Notes: a model not told the origin generated them from the letters alone. A stretch of 64,000 bases of DNA from Henricia sp. BOLD:AAB3569 (GCA_037783545.1 JBBELK010000994.1:124001-188000); one strand, 5' to 3'. Shown: positions 20,292 to 30,771, counted from the stretch's first letter. Program-made: numbers and translations.

Positions 20292-20363
20292 GGTCCCGTT
20301 GTGTAACGGTTAGCACTCGAGAGTCTGAATCTCGCGATCCGAGTTCAAATCTCGGTGGGACCT
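20292..20363 (+). tRNA. tRNA-Gln (CTG)
   Basis: Class Q10, tail i. Confidence 0.82.
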
Positions 20364-20466
20364 TGTATGGGTCAGTCATTTGTGCAGGTTCTTTACTGCA
20401 ATGTCTTTTATTAACTTCTACATTCTATATATTCTAGCTACAAGGGGTTGATTAAATAGTATGACT

Positions 20467-20538
20467 GGTCCCATGGTGTAATGGTTAGCACTCGAGACTT
20501 TGAATCTCGCGATCCGAGTTCATATTTCGGTGGGACCT
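20467..20538 (+). tRNA. tRNA-Gln (TTG)
   Basis: Class U4, tail f. Confidence 0.85.
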
Positions 20539-20643
20539 TGTACTATTTTAACCTTTGTGTGAGTGGTATACTGAAATGTTTTCGGTTAACTTCTAGATTT
20601 GATATATTCTAGTTACAACTGCTTGGTGTGCAAAAGCATGACT

Positions 20644-20715
20644 GGTCCCATGGTGTAACGGTTAGCACTCGAGACTCTGAATCTCGCGATCCGAGTTCAA
20701 ATCTCGGTGGGACCT
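20644..20715 (+). tRNA. tRNA-Gln (CTG)
   Basis: Class Q1, tail b. Confidence 0.93.
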
Positions 20716-20818
20716 TGTATGGGTCAGTCTTTTGTGCAGGTTCTTTACTGCAATGTCTTTTATTAACTTCTACATTTTATATATTCTAGCTACAAGGGGT
20801 TGATGAAATGGTATGACT

Positions 20819-20890
20819 GGTCCCATGGTGTAATGGTTAGCACTCGAGACTTTGAATCTCGCGATCCGAGTTCAAATCTCGGTGGGACCT
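20819..20890 (+). tRNA. tRNA-Gln (TTG)
   Basis: Class U1, tail g. Confidence 0.92.
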
Positions 20891-20995
20891 TGTACGATTT
20901 AACCTTTGTGTGAGCTGTTTACTCCAATTTTTTTAGGTTAACTTGTAGATTTAATATATTCCAGTTACAACTGCTTGGTGTGCAAAAGCATGACT

Positions 20996-21067
20996 GGTCA
21001 CATGGTGTAACGGTTAGCACTAGACACTCTGAATCTCGCAATCCGAGTTCAAATCTTGGTGGGACCT
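20996..21067 (+). tRNA. tRNA-Gln (CTG), degenerate stems
   Basis: Class Q8, tail h. Confidence 0.62.
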
Positions 21068-21172
21068 TGTGCGATTCTCAATTTTGTGTGAGTGGTTTAC
21101 TGAAATGTTTTCGGTTAACTTCTAAATTTTATATATTCCAGCTACAACTGCTTGGTGGTCATAGGTATGACT

Positions 21173-21244
21173 GGTCCCGTGGTGTAACGGTTAGCACTCG
21201 AGACTCTGAATCTCGCGATCCGAGTTCAAATCTCGGTGGGACCT
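21173..21244 (+). tRNA. tRNA-Gln (CTG)
   Basis: Class Q2, tail j. Confidence 0.9.
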
Positions 21245-21348
21245 TGTATGGGTCAGTCCTTTGTGCAGGTTCTTTACTGAAATGTCTTTTTATTAACTTC
21301 TACATTTTATATATTCTAGCTACAAGGGGTTGATGAAATGGTATGACT

Positions 21349-21420
21349 GGTCACATGGTGTAATGGTTAGCACTCGAGACTTTGAATCTCGCGATCCGAG
21401 TTCAAATCTCGGTGGGACCT
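21349..21420 (+). tRNA. tRNA-Gln (TTG)
   Basis: Class U2, tail k. Confidence 0.84.
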
Positions 21421-21525
21421 TGTACTATGTTAACGTTTGTGTGAGTGGTTTACTGAAATGTTTTAGGTTAACTTTTAGATTTGATATATTCTAGTTACAA
21501 CTGCTTGGTGTGCAAAAGCATGACT

Positions 21526-21597
21526 GGTCCCATGGTGTAACGGTTAGCACTCGAGACTCTGAATCTCGCGATCCGAGTTCAAATCTCGGTGGGACCT
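21526..21597 (+). tRNA. tRNA-Gln (CTG)
   Basis: Class Q1, tail a. Confidence 0.93.
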
Positions 21598-21695
21598 TGT
21601 ACGATTTTGTGTGAGTGGTTTACTGAAATGTTTTCGGTTAACTTCTAAATTTTATATATTCCAGCTACAACTGCTTGGTGGTCATAAGTATGACT

Positions 21696-21767
21696 GGTCC
21701 CGTGGTGTAACGGTTAGCACTCGAAACTCTGAATCTCGCCATCCGAGTTCAAATCTCGGTGGGACCT
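21696..21767 (+). tRNA. tRNA-Gln (CTG)
   Basis: Class Q3, tail b. Confidence 0.84.
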
Positions 21768-21870
21768 TGTATGGGTCAGTCTTTTGTGCAGGTTCTTTAC
21801 TGCAATGTCTTTTATTAACTTCTACATTTTATATATTCTAGCTACAAGGGGTTGATGAAATGGTATGACT

Positions 21871-21918
21871 GGTCCCATGGTATAATGGTTAGCACTCGAG
21901 GCTTTGAATCTGGCGATC
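21871..21918 (+). pseudogene. Truncated tRNA-Gln (TTG), class P
   Basis: Class P. Confidence 0.9.
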
Positions 21919-22016
21919 TTTTCCCTTTGTGTGAGCGGTTTACTCCAATTTTGTTCGGTTAACTTCTAGATTTTATATATTCCAGTTACAACTGCTTGGT
22001 GTGCAAAAGCATGACT

Positions 22017-22088
22017 GGTCCCATGGTTTAACGGTTAGCACTCGAGACTCTGAATCTCGCAATCCGAGTTCAAATCTCGGTGGGACCT
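22017..22088 (+). tRNA. tRNA-Gln (CTG)
   Basis: Class Q4, tail c. Confidence 0.85.
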
Positions 22089-22193
22089 TGTACGATTCTC
22101 AATTTTGTGTGAGTGGTTTACTGACATGATTTCGGTTAACTTCTAAATTTTATATATTCCAGCTACAACTGCTTGGTGGTCATAAGTATGACT

Positions 22194-22265
22194 GGTCCCG
22201 TGGTGTAACGGTTAGCACTCGAGACTCTGAATCTCGCGATCCGAGTTCAAATCTCGGTGGGACCT
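22194..22265 (+). tRNA. tRNA-Gln (CTG)
   Basis: Class Q2, tail d. Confidence 0.9.
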
Positions 22266-22370
22266 TGTAGTATTTATACCTTTGTGTGAGTGGTTTACTG
22301 AAATGTTTTCGGATAACTTCTAGATTTGATATATTTTAGTTACAACTGCTTGGTGTACAAAAGCATGACT

Positions 22371-22442
22371 GGTCCCATGGTGTAACGGTTAGCACTCGAG
22401 ACTCTGAATCTCGCGATCCGAGTTCAAATCTCGGTGGGACCT
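22371..22442 (+). tRNA. tRNA-Gln (CTG)
   Basis: Class Q1, tail e. Confidence 0.93.
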
Positions 22443-22545
22443 TGTATAGGTCAGGCTTTTGTGCAGGTTCTTTACTGCAATGTCTTTTATTAACTTCTAC
22501 ATTTTATATATTCTAGCTACAAGGGGTTGATGAAATGGTATGACT

Positions 22546-22617
22546 GGTCCCATGGTGTAATGGTTAGCACTCGAGACTTTGAATCTCGCGATCCGAGTTC
22601 AAATCTCGGTGGGACCT
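22546..22617 (+). tRNA. tRNA-Gln (TTG)
   Basis: Class U1, tail g. Confidence 0.92.
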
Positions 22618-22722
22618 TGTACGATTTAACCTTTGTGTGAGCTGTTTACTCCAATTTTTTTAGGTTAACTTGTAGATTTAATATATTCCAGTTACAACTG
22701 CTTGGTGTGCAAAAGCATGACT

Positions 22723-22794
22723 GGTCACATGGTGTAACGGTTAGCACTAGACACTCTGAATCTCGCAATCCGAGTTCAAATCTTGGTGGGACCT
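22723..22794 (+). tRNA. tRNA-Gln (CTG), degenerate stems
   Basis: Class Q8, tail h. Confidence 0.62.
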
Positions 22795-22899
22795 TGTGCG
22801 ATTCTCAATTTTGTGTGAGTGGTTTACTGAAATGTTTTCGGTTAACTTCTAAATTTTATATATTCCAGCTACAACTGCTTGGTGGTCATAGGTATGACT

Positions 22900-22971
22900 G
22901 GTCCCGTGGTGTAACGGTTAGCACTCGAGACTCTGAATCTCGCGATCCGAGTTCAAATCTCGGTGGGACCT
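22900..22971 (+). tRNA. tRNA-Gln (CTG)
   Basis: Class Q2, tail j. Confidence 0.9.
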
Positions 22972-23075
22972 TGTATGGGTCAGTCCTTTGTGCAGGTTCT
23001 TTACTGAAATGTCTTTTTATTAACTTCTACATTTTATATATTCTAGCTACAAGGGGTTGATGAAATGGTATGACT

Positions 23076-23147
23076 GGTCACATGGTGTAATGGTTAGCAC
23101 TCGAGACTTTGAATCTCGCGATCCGAGTTCAAATCTCGGTGGGACCT
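23076..23147 (+). tRNA. tRNA-Gln (TTG)
   Basis: Class U2, tail a. Confidence 0.84.
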
Positions 23148-23245
23148 TGTACGATTTTGTGTGAGTGGTTTACTGAAATGTTTTAGGTTAACTTTTAGAT
23201 TTGATATATTCTAGTTACAACTGCTTGGTGTGCAAAAGCATGACT

Positions 23246-23317
23246 GGTCCCATGGTGTAACGGTTAGCACTCGAGACTCTGAATCTCGCGATCCGAGTTC
23301 AAATCTCGGTAGGACCT
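23246..23317 (+). tRNA. tRNA-Gln (CTG)
   Basis: Class Q14, tail a. Confidence 0.85.
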
Positions 23318-23415
23318 TGTACGATTTTGTGTGAGTGGTTTACTGAAATGTTTTCGGTTAACTTCTAAATTTTATATATTCCAGCTACAACTGCTTGGTG
23401 GTCATAAGTATGACT

Positions 23416-23487
23416 GCTCCCGTGGTGTAACGGTTAGCACTCGAAACTCTGAATCTCGCCATCCGAGTTCAAATCTCGGTGGGACCT
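23416..23487 (+). tRNA. tRNA-Gln (CTG)
   Basis: Class Q3, tail b, with private C2 opposing C70. Confidence 0.76.
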
Positions 23488-23590
23488 TGTATGGGTCAGT
23501 CTTTTGTGCAGGTTCTTTACTGCAATGTCTTTTATTAACTTCTACATTTTATATATTCTAGCTACAAGGGGTTGATGAAATGGTATGACT

Positions 23591-23638
23591 GGTCCCATGG
23601 TATAATGGTTAGCACTCGAGGCTTTGAATCTGGCGATC
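23591..23638 (+). pseudogene. Truncated tRNA-Gln (TTG), class P
   Basis: Class P. Confidence 0.9.
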
Positions 23639-23736
23639 TTTTCCCTTTGTGTGAGCGGTTTACTCCAATTTTGTTCGGTTAACTTCTAGATTTTATATAT
23701 TCCAGTTACAACTGCTTGGTGTGCAAAAGAATGACT

Positions 23737-23808
23737 GGTCCCATGGTTTAACGGTTAGCACTCGAGACTCTGAATCTCGCAATCCGAGTTCAAATCTCGG
23801 TGGGACCT
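23737..23808 (+). tRNA. tRNA-Gln (CTG)
   Basis: Class Q4, tail c. Confidence 0.85.
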
Positions 23809-23913
23809 TGTACGATTCTCAATTTTGTGTGAGTGATTTACTGACATGATTTCGGTTAACTTCTAAATTTTATATATTCCAGCTACAACTGCTTGGTGGT
23901 CATAGGTATGACT

Positions 23914-23985
23914 GGTCCCGTGGTGTAACGGTTAGCACTCGAGACTCTGAATCTCGCGATCCGAGTTCAAATCTCGGTGGGACCT
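23914..23985 (+). tRNA. tRNA-Gln (CTG)
   Basis: Class Q2, tail d. Confidence 0.9.
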
Positions 23986-24090
23986 TGTAGTATTTATACC
24001 TTTGTGTGAGTGGTTTACTGAAATGTTTTCGGATAACTTCTAGATTTGATATATTTTAGTTACAACTGCTTGGTGTACAAAAGCATGACT

Positions 24091-24162
24091 GGTCCCATGG
24101 TGTAACGGTTAGCACTCGAGACTCTGAATCTCGCGATCCGAGTTCAAATCTCGGTGGGACCT
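24091..24162 (+). tRNA. tRNA-Gln (CTG)
   Basis: Class Q1, tail e. Confidence 0.93.
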
Positions 24163-24265
24163 TGTATAGGTCAGGCTTTTGTGCAGGTTCTTTACTGCAA
24201 TGTCTTTTATTAACTTCTACATTTTATATATTCTAGCTACAAGGGGTTGATTAAATGGTATGACT

Positions 24266-24337
24266 GGTCCCATGGTGTAACGGTTAGCACTCGAGACTCT
24301 GAATCTCGCAATCCGAGTTTAAATCTCGGTGGGACCT
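24266..24337 (+). tRNA. tRNA-Gln (CTG), box B mutated
   Basis: Class Q5, tail b. Confidence 0.7.
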
Positions 24338-24448
24338 TGTATGGGTCAGTCTTTTGTGCAGGTTCTTTACTGCAATGTCTTTTATTAACTTCTAAATTTG
24401 ATATATTCCATAACCAGCTACAACTGCTTGGTGGTCATAGGGATGACT

Positions 24449-24520
24449 GGTCCCGTGGTGTAACGGTTAGCACTCGAGACTCTGAATCTCGCGATCCGAG
24501 TTCAAATCTCGGTGGGACCT
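24449..24520 (+). tRNA. tRNA-Gln (CTG)
   Basis: Class Q2, tail b. Confidence 0.9.
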
Positions 24521-24623
24521 TGTATGGGTCAGTCTTTTGTGCAGGTTCTTTACTGCAATGTCTTTTATTAACTTCTACATTTTATATATTCTAGCTACAA
24601 GGGGTTGATTAAATGGTATGACT

Positions 24624-24695
24624 GGTCCCATGGTGTAATGGTTAGCACTCGAGACTTTAAATCTCGCGATCCGATTTCAAATCTCGGTGGGAGCT
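24624..24695 (+). tRNA. tRNA-Gln-like with TTA anticodon, acceptor mismatch
   Basis: Class X, tail c. Anticodon at 24657-24659. It shares T52 with 10193 and adds G70, a G2:G70 mismatch, so this copy is probably impaired. Confidence 0.7.
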
Positions 24696-24800
24696 TGTAC
24701 GATTCTCAATTTTGTGTGAGTGGTTTACTGAAATGTTTTCGGTTAACTTCTAAATTTTATATGTTCCAGCTACAACTGCTTGGTGATCATAGGTATGTCT

Positions 24801-24872
24801 GGTCCCGTTGTGTAACGGTTAGCACTCGAGAGTCTGAATCTCGCGATCCGAGTTCAAATCTCGGTGGGACCT
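24801..24872 (+). tRNA. tRNA-Gln (CTG)
   Basis: Class Q10, tail i. Confidence 0.82.
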
Positions 24873-24975
24873 TGTATGGGTCAGTCATTTGTGCAGGTTC
24901 TTTACTGCAATGTCTTTTATTAACTTCTACATTCTATATATTCTAGCTACAAGGGGTTGATTAAATAGTATGACT

Positions 24976-25047
24976 GGTCCCATGGTGTAATGGTTAGCAC
25001 TCGAGACTTTGAATCTCGCGATCCGAGTTCATATTTCGGTGGGACCT
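24976..25047 (+). tRNA. tRNA-Gln (TTG)
   Basis: Class U4, tail f. Confidence 0.85.
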
Positions 25048-25152
25048 TGTACTATTTTAACCTTTGTGTGAGTGGTATACTGAAATGTTTTCGGTTAACT
25101 TCTAGATTTGATATATTCTAGTTACAACTGCTTGGTGTGCAAAAGCATGACT

Positions 25153-25224
25153 GGTCCCATGGTGTAACGGTTAGCACTCGAGACTCTGAATCTCGCGATC
25201 CGAGTTCAAATCTCGGTGGGACCT
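25153..25224 (+). tRNA. tRNA-Gln (CTG)
   Basis: Class Q1, tail b. Confidence 0.93.
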
Positions 25225-25327
25225 TGTATGGGTCAGTCTTTTGTGCAGGTTCTTTACTGCAATGTCTTTTATTAACTTCTACATTTTATATATTCTAGCT
25301 ACAAGGGGTTGATGAAATGGTATGACT

Positions 25328-25399
25328 GGTCCCATGGTGTAATGGTTAGCACTCGAGACTTTGAATCTCGCGATCCGAGTTCAAATCTCGGTGGGACCT
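25328..25399 (+). tRNA. tRNA-Gln (TTG)
   Basis: Class U1, tail g. Confidence 0.92.
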
Positions 25400-25504
25400 T
25401 GTACGATTTAACCTTTGTGTGAGCTGTTTACTCCAATTTTTTTAGGTTAACTTGTAGATTTAATATATTCCAGTTACAACTGCTTGGTGTGCAAAAGCAT
25501 GACT

Positions 25505-25576
25505 GGTCACATGGTGTAACGGTTAGCACTAGACACTCTGAATCTCGCAATCCGAGTTCAAATCTTGGTGGGACCT
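25505..25576 (+). tRNA. tRNA-Gln (CTG), degenerate stems
   Basis: Class Q8, tail h. Confidence 0.62.
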
Positions 25577-25681
25577 TGTGCGATTCTCAATTTTGTGTGA
25601 GTGGTTTACTGAAATGTTTTCGGTTAACTTCTAAATTTTATATATTCCAGCTACAACTGCTTGGTGGTCATAGGTATGACT

Positions 25682-25753
25682 GGTCCCGTGGTGTAACGGT
25701 TAGCACTCGAGACTCTGAATCTCGCGATCCGAGTTCAAATCTCGGTGGGACCT
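25682..25753 (+). tRNA. tRNA-Gln (CTG)
   Basis: Class Q2, tail j. Confidence 0.9.
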
Positions 25754-25857
25754 TGTATGGGTCAGTCCTTTGTGCAGGTTCTTTACTGAAATGTCTTTTT
25801 ATTAACTTCTACATTTTATATATTCTAGCTACAAGGGGTTGATGAAATGGTATGACT

Positions 25858-25929
25858 GGTCACATGGTGTAATGGTTAGCACTCGAGACTTTGAATCTCG
25901 CGATCCGAGTTCAAATCTCGGTGGGACCT
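25858..25929 (+). tRNA. tRNA-Gln (TTG)
   Basis: Class U2, tail k. Confidence 0.84.
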
Positions 25930-26034
25930 TGTACTATGTTAACGTTTGTGTGAGTGGTTTACTGAAATGTTTTAGGTTAACTTTTAGATTTGATATATTC
26001 TAGTTACAACTGCTTGGTGTGCAAAAGCATGACT

Positions 26035-26106
26035 GGTCCCATGGTGTAACGGTTAGCACTCGAGACTCTGAATCTCGTGATCCGAGTTCAAATCTCGGTG
26101 GGACCT
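26035..26106 (+). tRNA. tRNA-Gln (CTG)
   Basis: Class Q1, tail a, with private T44 in the variable region. Confidence 0.9.
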
Positions 26107-26204
26107 TGTACGATTTTGTGTGAGTGGTTTACTGAAATGTTTTCGGTTAACTTCTAAATTTTATATATTCCAGCTACAACTGCTTGGTGGTCATAAGTAT
26201 GACT

Positions 26205-26276
26205 GGTCCCGTGGTGTAACGGTTAGCACTCGAAACTCTGAATCTCGCCATCCGAGTTCAAATCTCGGTGGGACCT
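26205..26276 (+). tRNA. tRNA-Gln (CTG)
   Basis: Class Q3, tail b. Confidence 0.84.
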
Positions 26277-26379
26277 TGTATGGGTCAGTCTTTTGTGCAG
26301 GTTCTTTACTGCAATGTCTTTTATTAACTTCTACATTTTATATATTCTAGCTACAAGGGGTTGATGAAATGGTATGACT

Positions 26380-26427
26380 GGTCCCATGGTATAATGGTTA
26401 GCACTCGAGGCTTTGAATCTGGCGATC
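26380..26427 (+). pseudogene. Truncated tRNA-Gln (TTG), class P
   Basis: Class P. Confidence 0.9.
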
Positions 26428-26525
26428 TTTTCCCTTTGTGTGAGCGGTTTACTCCAATTTTGTTCGGTTAACTTCTAGATTTTATATATTCCAGTTACAA
26501 CTGCTTGGTGTGCAAAAGCATGACT

Positions 26526-26597
26526 GGTCCCATGGTTTAACGGTTAGCACTCGAGACTCTGAATCTCGCAATCCGAGTTCAAATCTCGGTGGGACCT
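26526..26597 (+). tRNA. tRNA-Gln (CTG)
   Basis: Class Q4, tail c. Confidence 0.85.
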
Positions 26598-26702
26598 TGT
26601 ACGATTCTCAATTTTGTGTGAGTGGTTTACTGACATGATTTCGGTTAACTTCTAAATTTTATATATTCCAGCTACAACTGCTTGGTGGTCATAGGTATGA
26701 CT

Positions 26703-26774
26703 GGTCCCGTGGTGTAACGGTTAGCACCCGAGACTCTGAATCTCGCGATCCGAGTTCAAATCTCGGTGGGACCT
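26703..26774 (+). tRNA. tRNA-Gln (CTG)
   Basis: Class Q2, tail d, with private C26. Confidence 0.88.
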
Positions 26775-26879
26775 TGTAGTATTTATACCTTTGTGTGAGT
26801 GGTTTACTGAAATGTTTTCGGATAACTTCTAGATTTGATATATTTTAGTTACAACTGCTTGGTGTACAAAAGCATGACT

Positions 26880-26951
26880 GGTCCCATGGTGTAACGGTTA
26901 GCACTCGAGACTCTGAATCTCGCGATCCGAGTTCAAATCTCGGTGGGACCT
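26880..26951 (+). tRNA. tRNA-Gln (CTG)
   Basis: Class Q1, tail e. Confidence 0.93.
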
Positions 26952-27054
26952 TGTATAGGTCAGGCTTTTGTGCAGGTTCTTTACTGCAATGTCTTTTATT
27001 AACTTCTACATTTTATATATTCTAGCTACAAGGGGTTGTTTAAATGGTATGACT

Positions 27055-27126
27055 GGTCCCATGGTGTAACGGTTAGCACTCGAGACTCTGAATCTCGCAA
27101 TCCGAGTTTAAATCTCGGTGGGACCT
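27055..27126 (+). tRNA. tRNA-Gln (CTG), box B mutated
   Basis: Class Q5, tail b. Shares the GTTGTTTAAATGG flank with 15583. Confidence 0.7.
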
Positions 27127-27237
27127 TGTATGGGTCAGTCTTTTGTGCAGGTTCTTTACTGCAATGTCTTTTATTAACTTCTAAATTTGATATATTCCAT
27201 AACCAGCTACAACTGCTTGGTGGTCATAGGGATGACT

Positions 27238-27309
27238 GGTCCCGTGGTGTAACGGTTAGCACTCGAGACTCTGAATCTCGCGATCCGAGTTCAAATCTCG
27301 GTGGGACCT
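27238..27309 (+). tRNA. tRNA-Gln (CTG)
   Basis: Class Q2, tail b. Confidence 0.9.
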
Positions 27310-27412
27310 TGTATGGGTCAGTCTTTTGTTCAGGTTCTTTACTGCAATGTCTTTTATTAACTTCTACATTTTATATATTCTAGCTACAAGGGGTTGATTA
27401 AATGGTATGACT

Positions 27413-27484
27413 GGTCCCATGGTGTAATGGTTAGCACTCGAGACTTTAAATCTCGCGATCCGAGTTCAAATCTCGGTGGGACCT
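27413..27484 (+). tRNA. tRNA-Gln-like with TTA anticodon (putative ochre suppressor)
   Basis: Class X, tail c. Anticodon at 27446-27448; intact stems. Confidence 0.87.
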
Positions 27485-27589
27485 TGTACGATTCTCAATT
27501 TTGTGTGAGTGGTTTACTGAAATGTTTTCGGTTAACTTCTAAATTTTATATGTTCCAGCTACAACTGCTTGGTGATCATAGGTATGTCT

Positions 27590-27661
27590 GGTCCCGTTGT
27601 GTAACGGTTAGCACTCGAGAGTCTGAATCTCGCGATCCGAGTTCAAATCTCGGTGGGACCT
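27590..27661 (+). tRNA. tRNA-Gln (CTG)
   Basis: Class Q10, tail i. Confidence 0.82.
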
Positions 27662-27764
27662 TGTATGGGTCAGTCATTTGTGCAGGTTCTTTACTGCAAT
27701 GTCTTTTATTAACTTCTACATTCTATATATTCTAGCTACAAGGGGTTGATTAAATAGTATGACT

Positions 27765-27836
27765 GGTCCCATGGTGTAATGGTTAGCACTCGAGACTTTG
27801 AATCTCGCGATCCGAGTTCATATCTCGGTGGGACCT
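27765..27836 (+). tRNA. tRNA-Gln (TTG)
   Basis: Class U3, tail f. Confidence 0.87.
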
Positions 27837-27941
27837 TGTACTATTTTAACCTTTGTGTGAGTGGTATACTGAAATGTTTTCGGTTAACTTCTAGATTTGA
27901 TATATTCTAGTTACAACTGCTTGGTGTGCAAAAGCATGACT

Positions 27942-28013
27942 GGTCCCATGGTGTAACGGTTAGCACTCGAGACTCTGAATCTCGCGATCCGAGTTCAAAT
28001 CTCGGTGGGACCT
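27942..28013 (+). tRNA. tRNA-Gln (CTG)
   Basis: Class Q1, tail b. Confidence 0.93.
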
Positions 28014-28116
28014 TGTATGGGTCAGTCTTTTGTGCAGGTTCTTTACTGCAATGTCTTTTATTAACTTCTACATTTTATATATTCTAGCTACAAGGGGTTG
28101 ATGAAATGGTATGACT

Positions 28117-28188
28117 GGTCCCATGGTGTAATGGTTAGCACTCGAGACTTTGAATCTCGCGATCCGAGTTCAAATCTCGGTGGGACCT
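28117..28188 (+). tRNA. tRNA-Gln (TTG)
   Basis: Class U1, tail g. Confidence 0.92.
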
Positions 28189-28293
28189 TGTACGATTTAA
28201 CCTTTGTGTGAGCTGTTTACTCCAATTTTTTTAGGTTAACTTGTAGATTTAATATATTCCAGTTACAACTGCTTGGTGTGCAAAAGCATGACT

Positions 28294-28365
28294 GGTCACA
28301 TGGTGTAACGGTTAGCACTAGACACTCTGAATCTCGCAATCCGAGTTCAAATCTTGGTGGGACTT
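28294..28365 (+). tRNA. tRNA-Gln (CTG), degenerate stems
   Basis: Class Q8, tail h, plus private T71. Confidence 0.6.
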
Positions 28366-28470
28366 TGTGCGATTCTCAATTTTGTGTGAGTGGTTTACTG
28401 AAATGTTTTCGGTTAACTTCTAAATTTTATATATTCCAGCTACAACTGCTTGGTGGTCATAGGTATGACT

Positions 28471-28542
28471 GGTCCCGTGGTGTAACGGTTAGCACTCGAG
28501 ACTCTGAATCTCGCGATCCGAGTTCAAATCTCGGTGGGACCT
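28471..28542 (+). tRNA. tRNA-Gln (CTG)
   Basis: Class Q2, tail j. Confidence 0.9.
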
Positions 28543-28646
28543 TGTATGGGTCAGTCCTTTGTGCAGGTTCTTTACTGAAATGTCTTTTTATTAACTTCTA
28601 CATTTTATATATTCTAGCTACAAGGGGTTGATGAAATGGTATGACT

Positions 28647-28718
28647 GGTCACATGGTGTAATGGTTAGCACTCGAGACTTTGAATCTCGCGATCCGAGTT
28701 CAAATCTCGGTGGGACCT
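28647..28718 (+). tRNA. tRNA-Gln (TTG)
   Basis: Class U2, tail k. Confidence 0.84.
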
Positions 28719-28823
28719 TGTACTATGTTAACGTTTGTGTGAGTGGTTTTCTGAAATGTTTTAGGTTAACTTTTAGATTTGATATATTCTAGTTACAACT
28801 GCTTGGTGTGCAAAAGCATGACT

Positions 28824-28895
28824 GGTCCCATGGTGTAACGGTTAGCACTCGAGACTCTGAATCTCGCGATCCGAGTTCAAATCTCGGTGGGACCT
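28824..28895 (+). tRNA. tRNA-Gln (CTG)
   Basis: Class Q1, tail a. Confidence 0.93.
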
Positions 28896-28993
28896 TGTAC
28901 GATTTTGTGTGAGTGGTTTACTGAAATGTTTTCGGTTAACTTCTAAATTTTATATATTCCAGCTACAACTGCTTGGTGGTCATAAGTATGACT

Positions 28994-29065
28994 GGTCCCG
29001 TGGTGTAACGGTTAGCACTCGAAACTCTGAATCTCGCCATCCGAGTTCAAATCTCGGTGGGACCT
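28994..29065 (+). tRNA. tRNA-Gln (CTG)
   Basis: Class Q3, tail b. Confidence 0.84.
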
Positions 29066-29168
29066 TGTATGGGTCAGTCTTTTGTGCAGGTTCTTTACTG
29101 CAATGTCTTTTATTAACTTCTACATTTTATATATTCTAGCTACAAGGGGTTGATGAAATGGTATGACT

Positions 29169-29216
29169 GGTCCCATGGTATAATGGTTAGCACTCGAGGC
29201 TTTGAATCTGGCGATC
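29169..29216 (+). pseudogene. Truncated tRNA-Gln (TTG), class P
   Basis: Class P. Confidence 0.9.
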
Positions 29217-29314
29217 TTTTCCCTTTGTGTGAGCGGTTTACTCCAATTTTGTTCGGTTAACTTCTAGATTTTATATATTCCAGTTACAACTGCTTGGTGT
29301 GCAAAAGCATGACT

Positions 29315-29386
29315 GGTCCCATGGTTTAACGGTTAGCACTCGAGACTCTGAATCTCGCAATCCGAGTTCAAATCTCGGTGGGACCT
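29315..29386 (+). tRNA. tRNA-Gln (CTG)
   Basis: Class Q4, tail c. Confidence 0.85.
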
Positions 29387-29491
29387 TGTACGATTCTCAA
29401 TTTTGTGTGAGTGGTTTACTGACATGATTTCGGTTAACTTCTAAATTTTATATATTCCAGCTACAACTGCTTGGTGGTCATAGGTATGACT

Positions 29492-29563
29492 GGTCCCGTG
29501 GTGTAACGGTTAGCACTCGAGACTCTGAATCTCGCGATCCGAGTTCAAATCTCGGTGGGACCT
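29492..29563 (+). tRNA. tRNA-Gln (CTG)
   Basis: Class Q2, tail d. Confidence 0.9.
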
Positions 29564-29668
29564 TGTAGTATTTATACCTTTGTGTGAGTGGTTTACTGAA
29601 ATGTTTTCGGATAACTTCTAGATTTGATATATTTTAGTTACAACTGCTTGGTGTACAAAAGCATGACT

Positions 29669-29740
29669 GGTCCCATGGTGTAACGGTTAGCACTCGAGAC
29701 TCTGAATCTCGCGATCCGAGTTCAAATCTCGGTGGGACCT
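29669..29740 (+). tRNA. tRNA-Gln (CTG)
   Basis: Class Q1, tail e. Confidence 0.93.
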
Positions 29741-29843
29741 TGTATAGGTCAGGCTTTTGTGCAGGTTCTTTACTGCAATGTCTTTTATTAACTTCTACAT
29801 TTTATATATTCTAGCTACAAGGGGTTGATTAAATGGTATGACT

Positions 29844-29915
29844 GGTCCCATGGTGTAACGGTTAGCACTCGAGACTCTGAATCTCGCAATCCGAGTTTAA
29901 ATCTCGGTGGGACCT
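29844..29915 (+). tRNA. tRNA-Gln (CTG), box B mutated
   Basis: Class Q5, tail b. Confidence 0.7.
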
Positions 29916-30026
29916 TGTATGGGTCAGTCTTTTGTGCAGGTTCTTTACTGCAATGTCTTTTATTAACTTCTAAATTTGATATATTCCATAACCAGCTACA
30001 ACTGCTTGGTGGTCATTGGGATGACT

Positions 30027-30098
30027 GGTCCCGTGGTGTAACGGTTAGCACTCGAGACTCTGAATCTCGCGATCCGAGTTCAAATCTCGGTGGGACCT
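30027..30098 (+). tRNA. tRNA-Gln (CTG)
   Basis: Class Q2, tail b. Confidence 0.9.
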
Positions 30099-30201
30099 TG
30101 TATGGGTCAGTCTTTTGTGCAGGTTCTTTACTGCAATGTCTTTTATTAACTTCTACATTTTATATATTCTAGCTACAAGGGGTTGATTAAATGGTATGAC
30201 T

Positions 30202-30273
30202 GGTCCCATGGTGTAATGGTTAGCACTCGAGACTTTAAATCTCGCGATCCGAGTTCAAATCTCGGTGGGACCT
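30202..30273 (+). tRNA. tRNA-Gln-like with TTA anticodon (putative ochre suppressor)
   Basis: Class X, tail c. Anticodon at 30235-30237; intact stems. Confidence 0.87.
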
Positions 30274-30378
30274 TGTACGATTCTCAATTTTGTGTGAGTG
30301 GTTTACTGAAATGTTTTCGGTTAACTTCTAAATTTTATATATTCCAGCTACAACTGCTTGGTGGTCATAAGTATGACT

Positions 30379-30450
30379 GGTCCCGTGGTGTAACGGTTAG
30401 CACTCGAAACTCTGAATCTCGCCATCCGAGTTCAAATCTCGGTGGGACCT
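30379..30450 (+). tRNA. tRNA-Gln (CTG)
   Basis: Class Q3, tail b. Confidence 0.84.
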
Positions 30451-30553
30451 TGTATGGGTCAGTCTTTTGTGCAGGTTCTTTACTGCAATGTCTTTTATTA
30501 ACTTCTACATTTTATATATTCTAGCTACAAGGGGTTGATGAAATGGTATGACT

Positions 30554-30601
30554 GGTCCCATGGTGTAATGGTTAGCACTCGAGGCTTTGAATCTGGCGAT
30601 C
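30554..30601 (+). pseudogene. Truncated tRNA-Gln (TTG), class P
   Basis: Class P with G12. Confidence 0.9.
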
Positions 30602-30699
30602 TTTTCCCTTTGTGTGAGCGGTTTACTCCAATTTTGTTCGGTTAACTTCTAGATTTGATATATTCCAGTTACAACTGCTTGGTGTGCAAAAGCATGACT

Positions 30700-30771
30700 G
30701 GTCCCATGGTGTAACGGTTAGCACTCGAGACTCTGAATCTCGCAATCCGAGTTCAAATCTCGGTGGGACCT
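30700..30771 (+). tRNA. tRNA-Gln (CTG)
   Basis: Class Q6, tail c. Confidence 0.9.

Larger units (their letters stand above)
15408..22442 (+). repeat. Superunit copy A (about 7.0 kb)
   Basis: Forty-one units in fixed order, including X genes at 15941, 18730 and 20115. The same order recurs at offset 19510 (34918-41952), and at offset 11472 up to about 20011 and then 13392 up to 21597 (26880-34989). Confidence 0.8.
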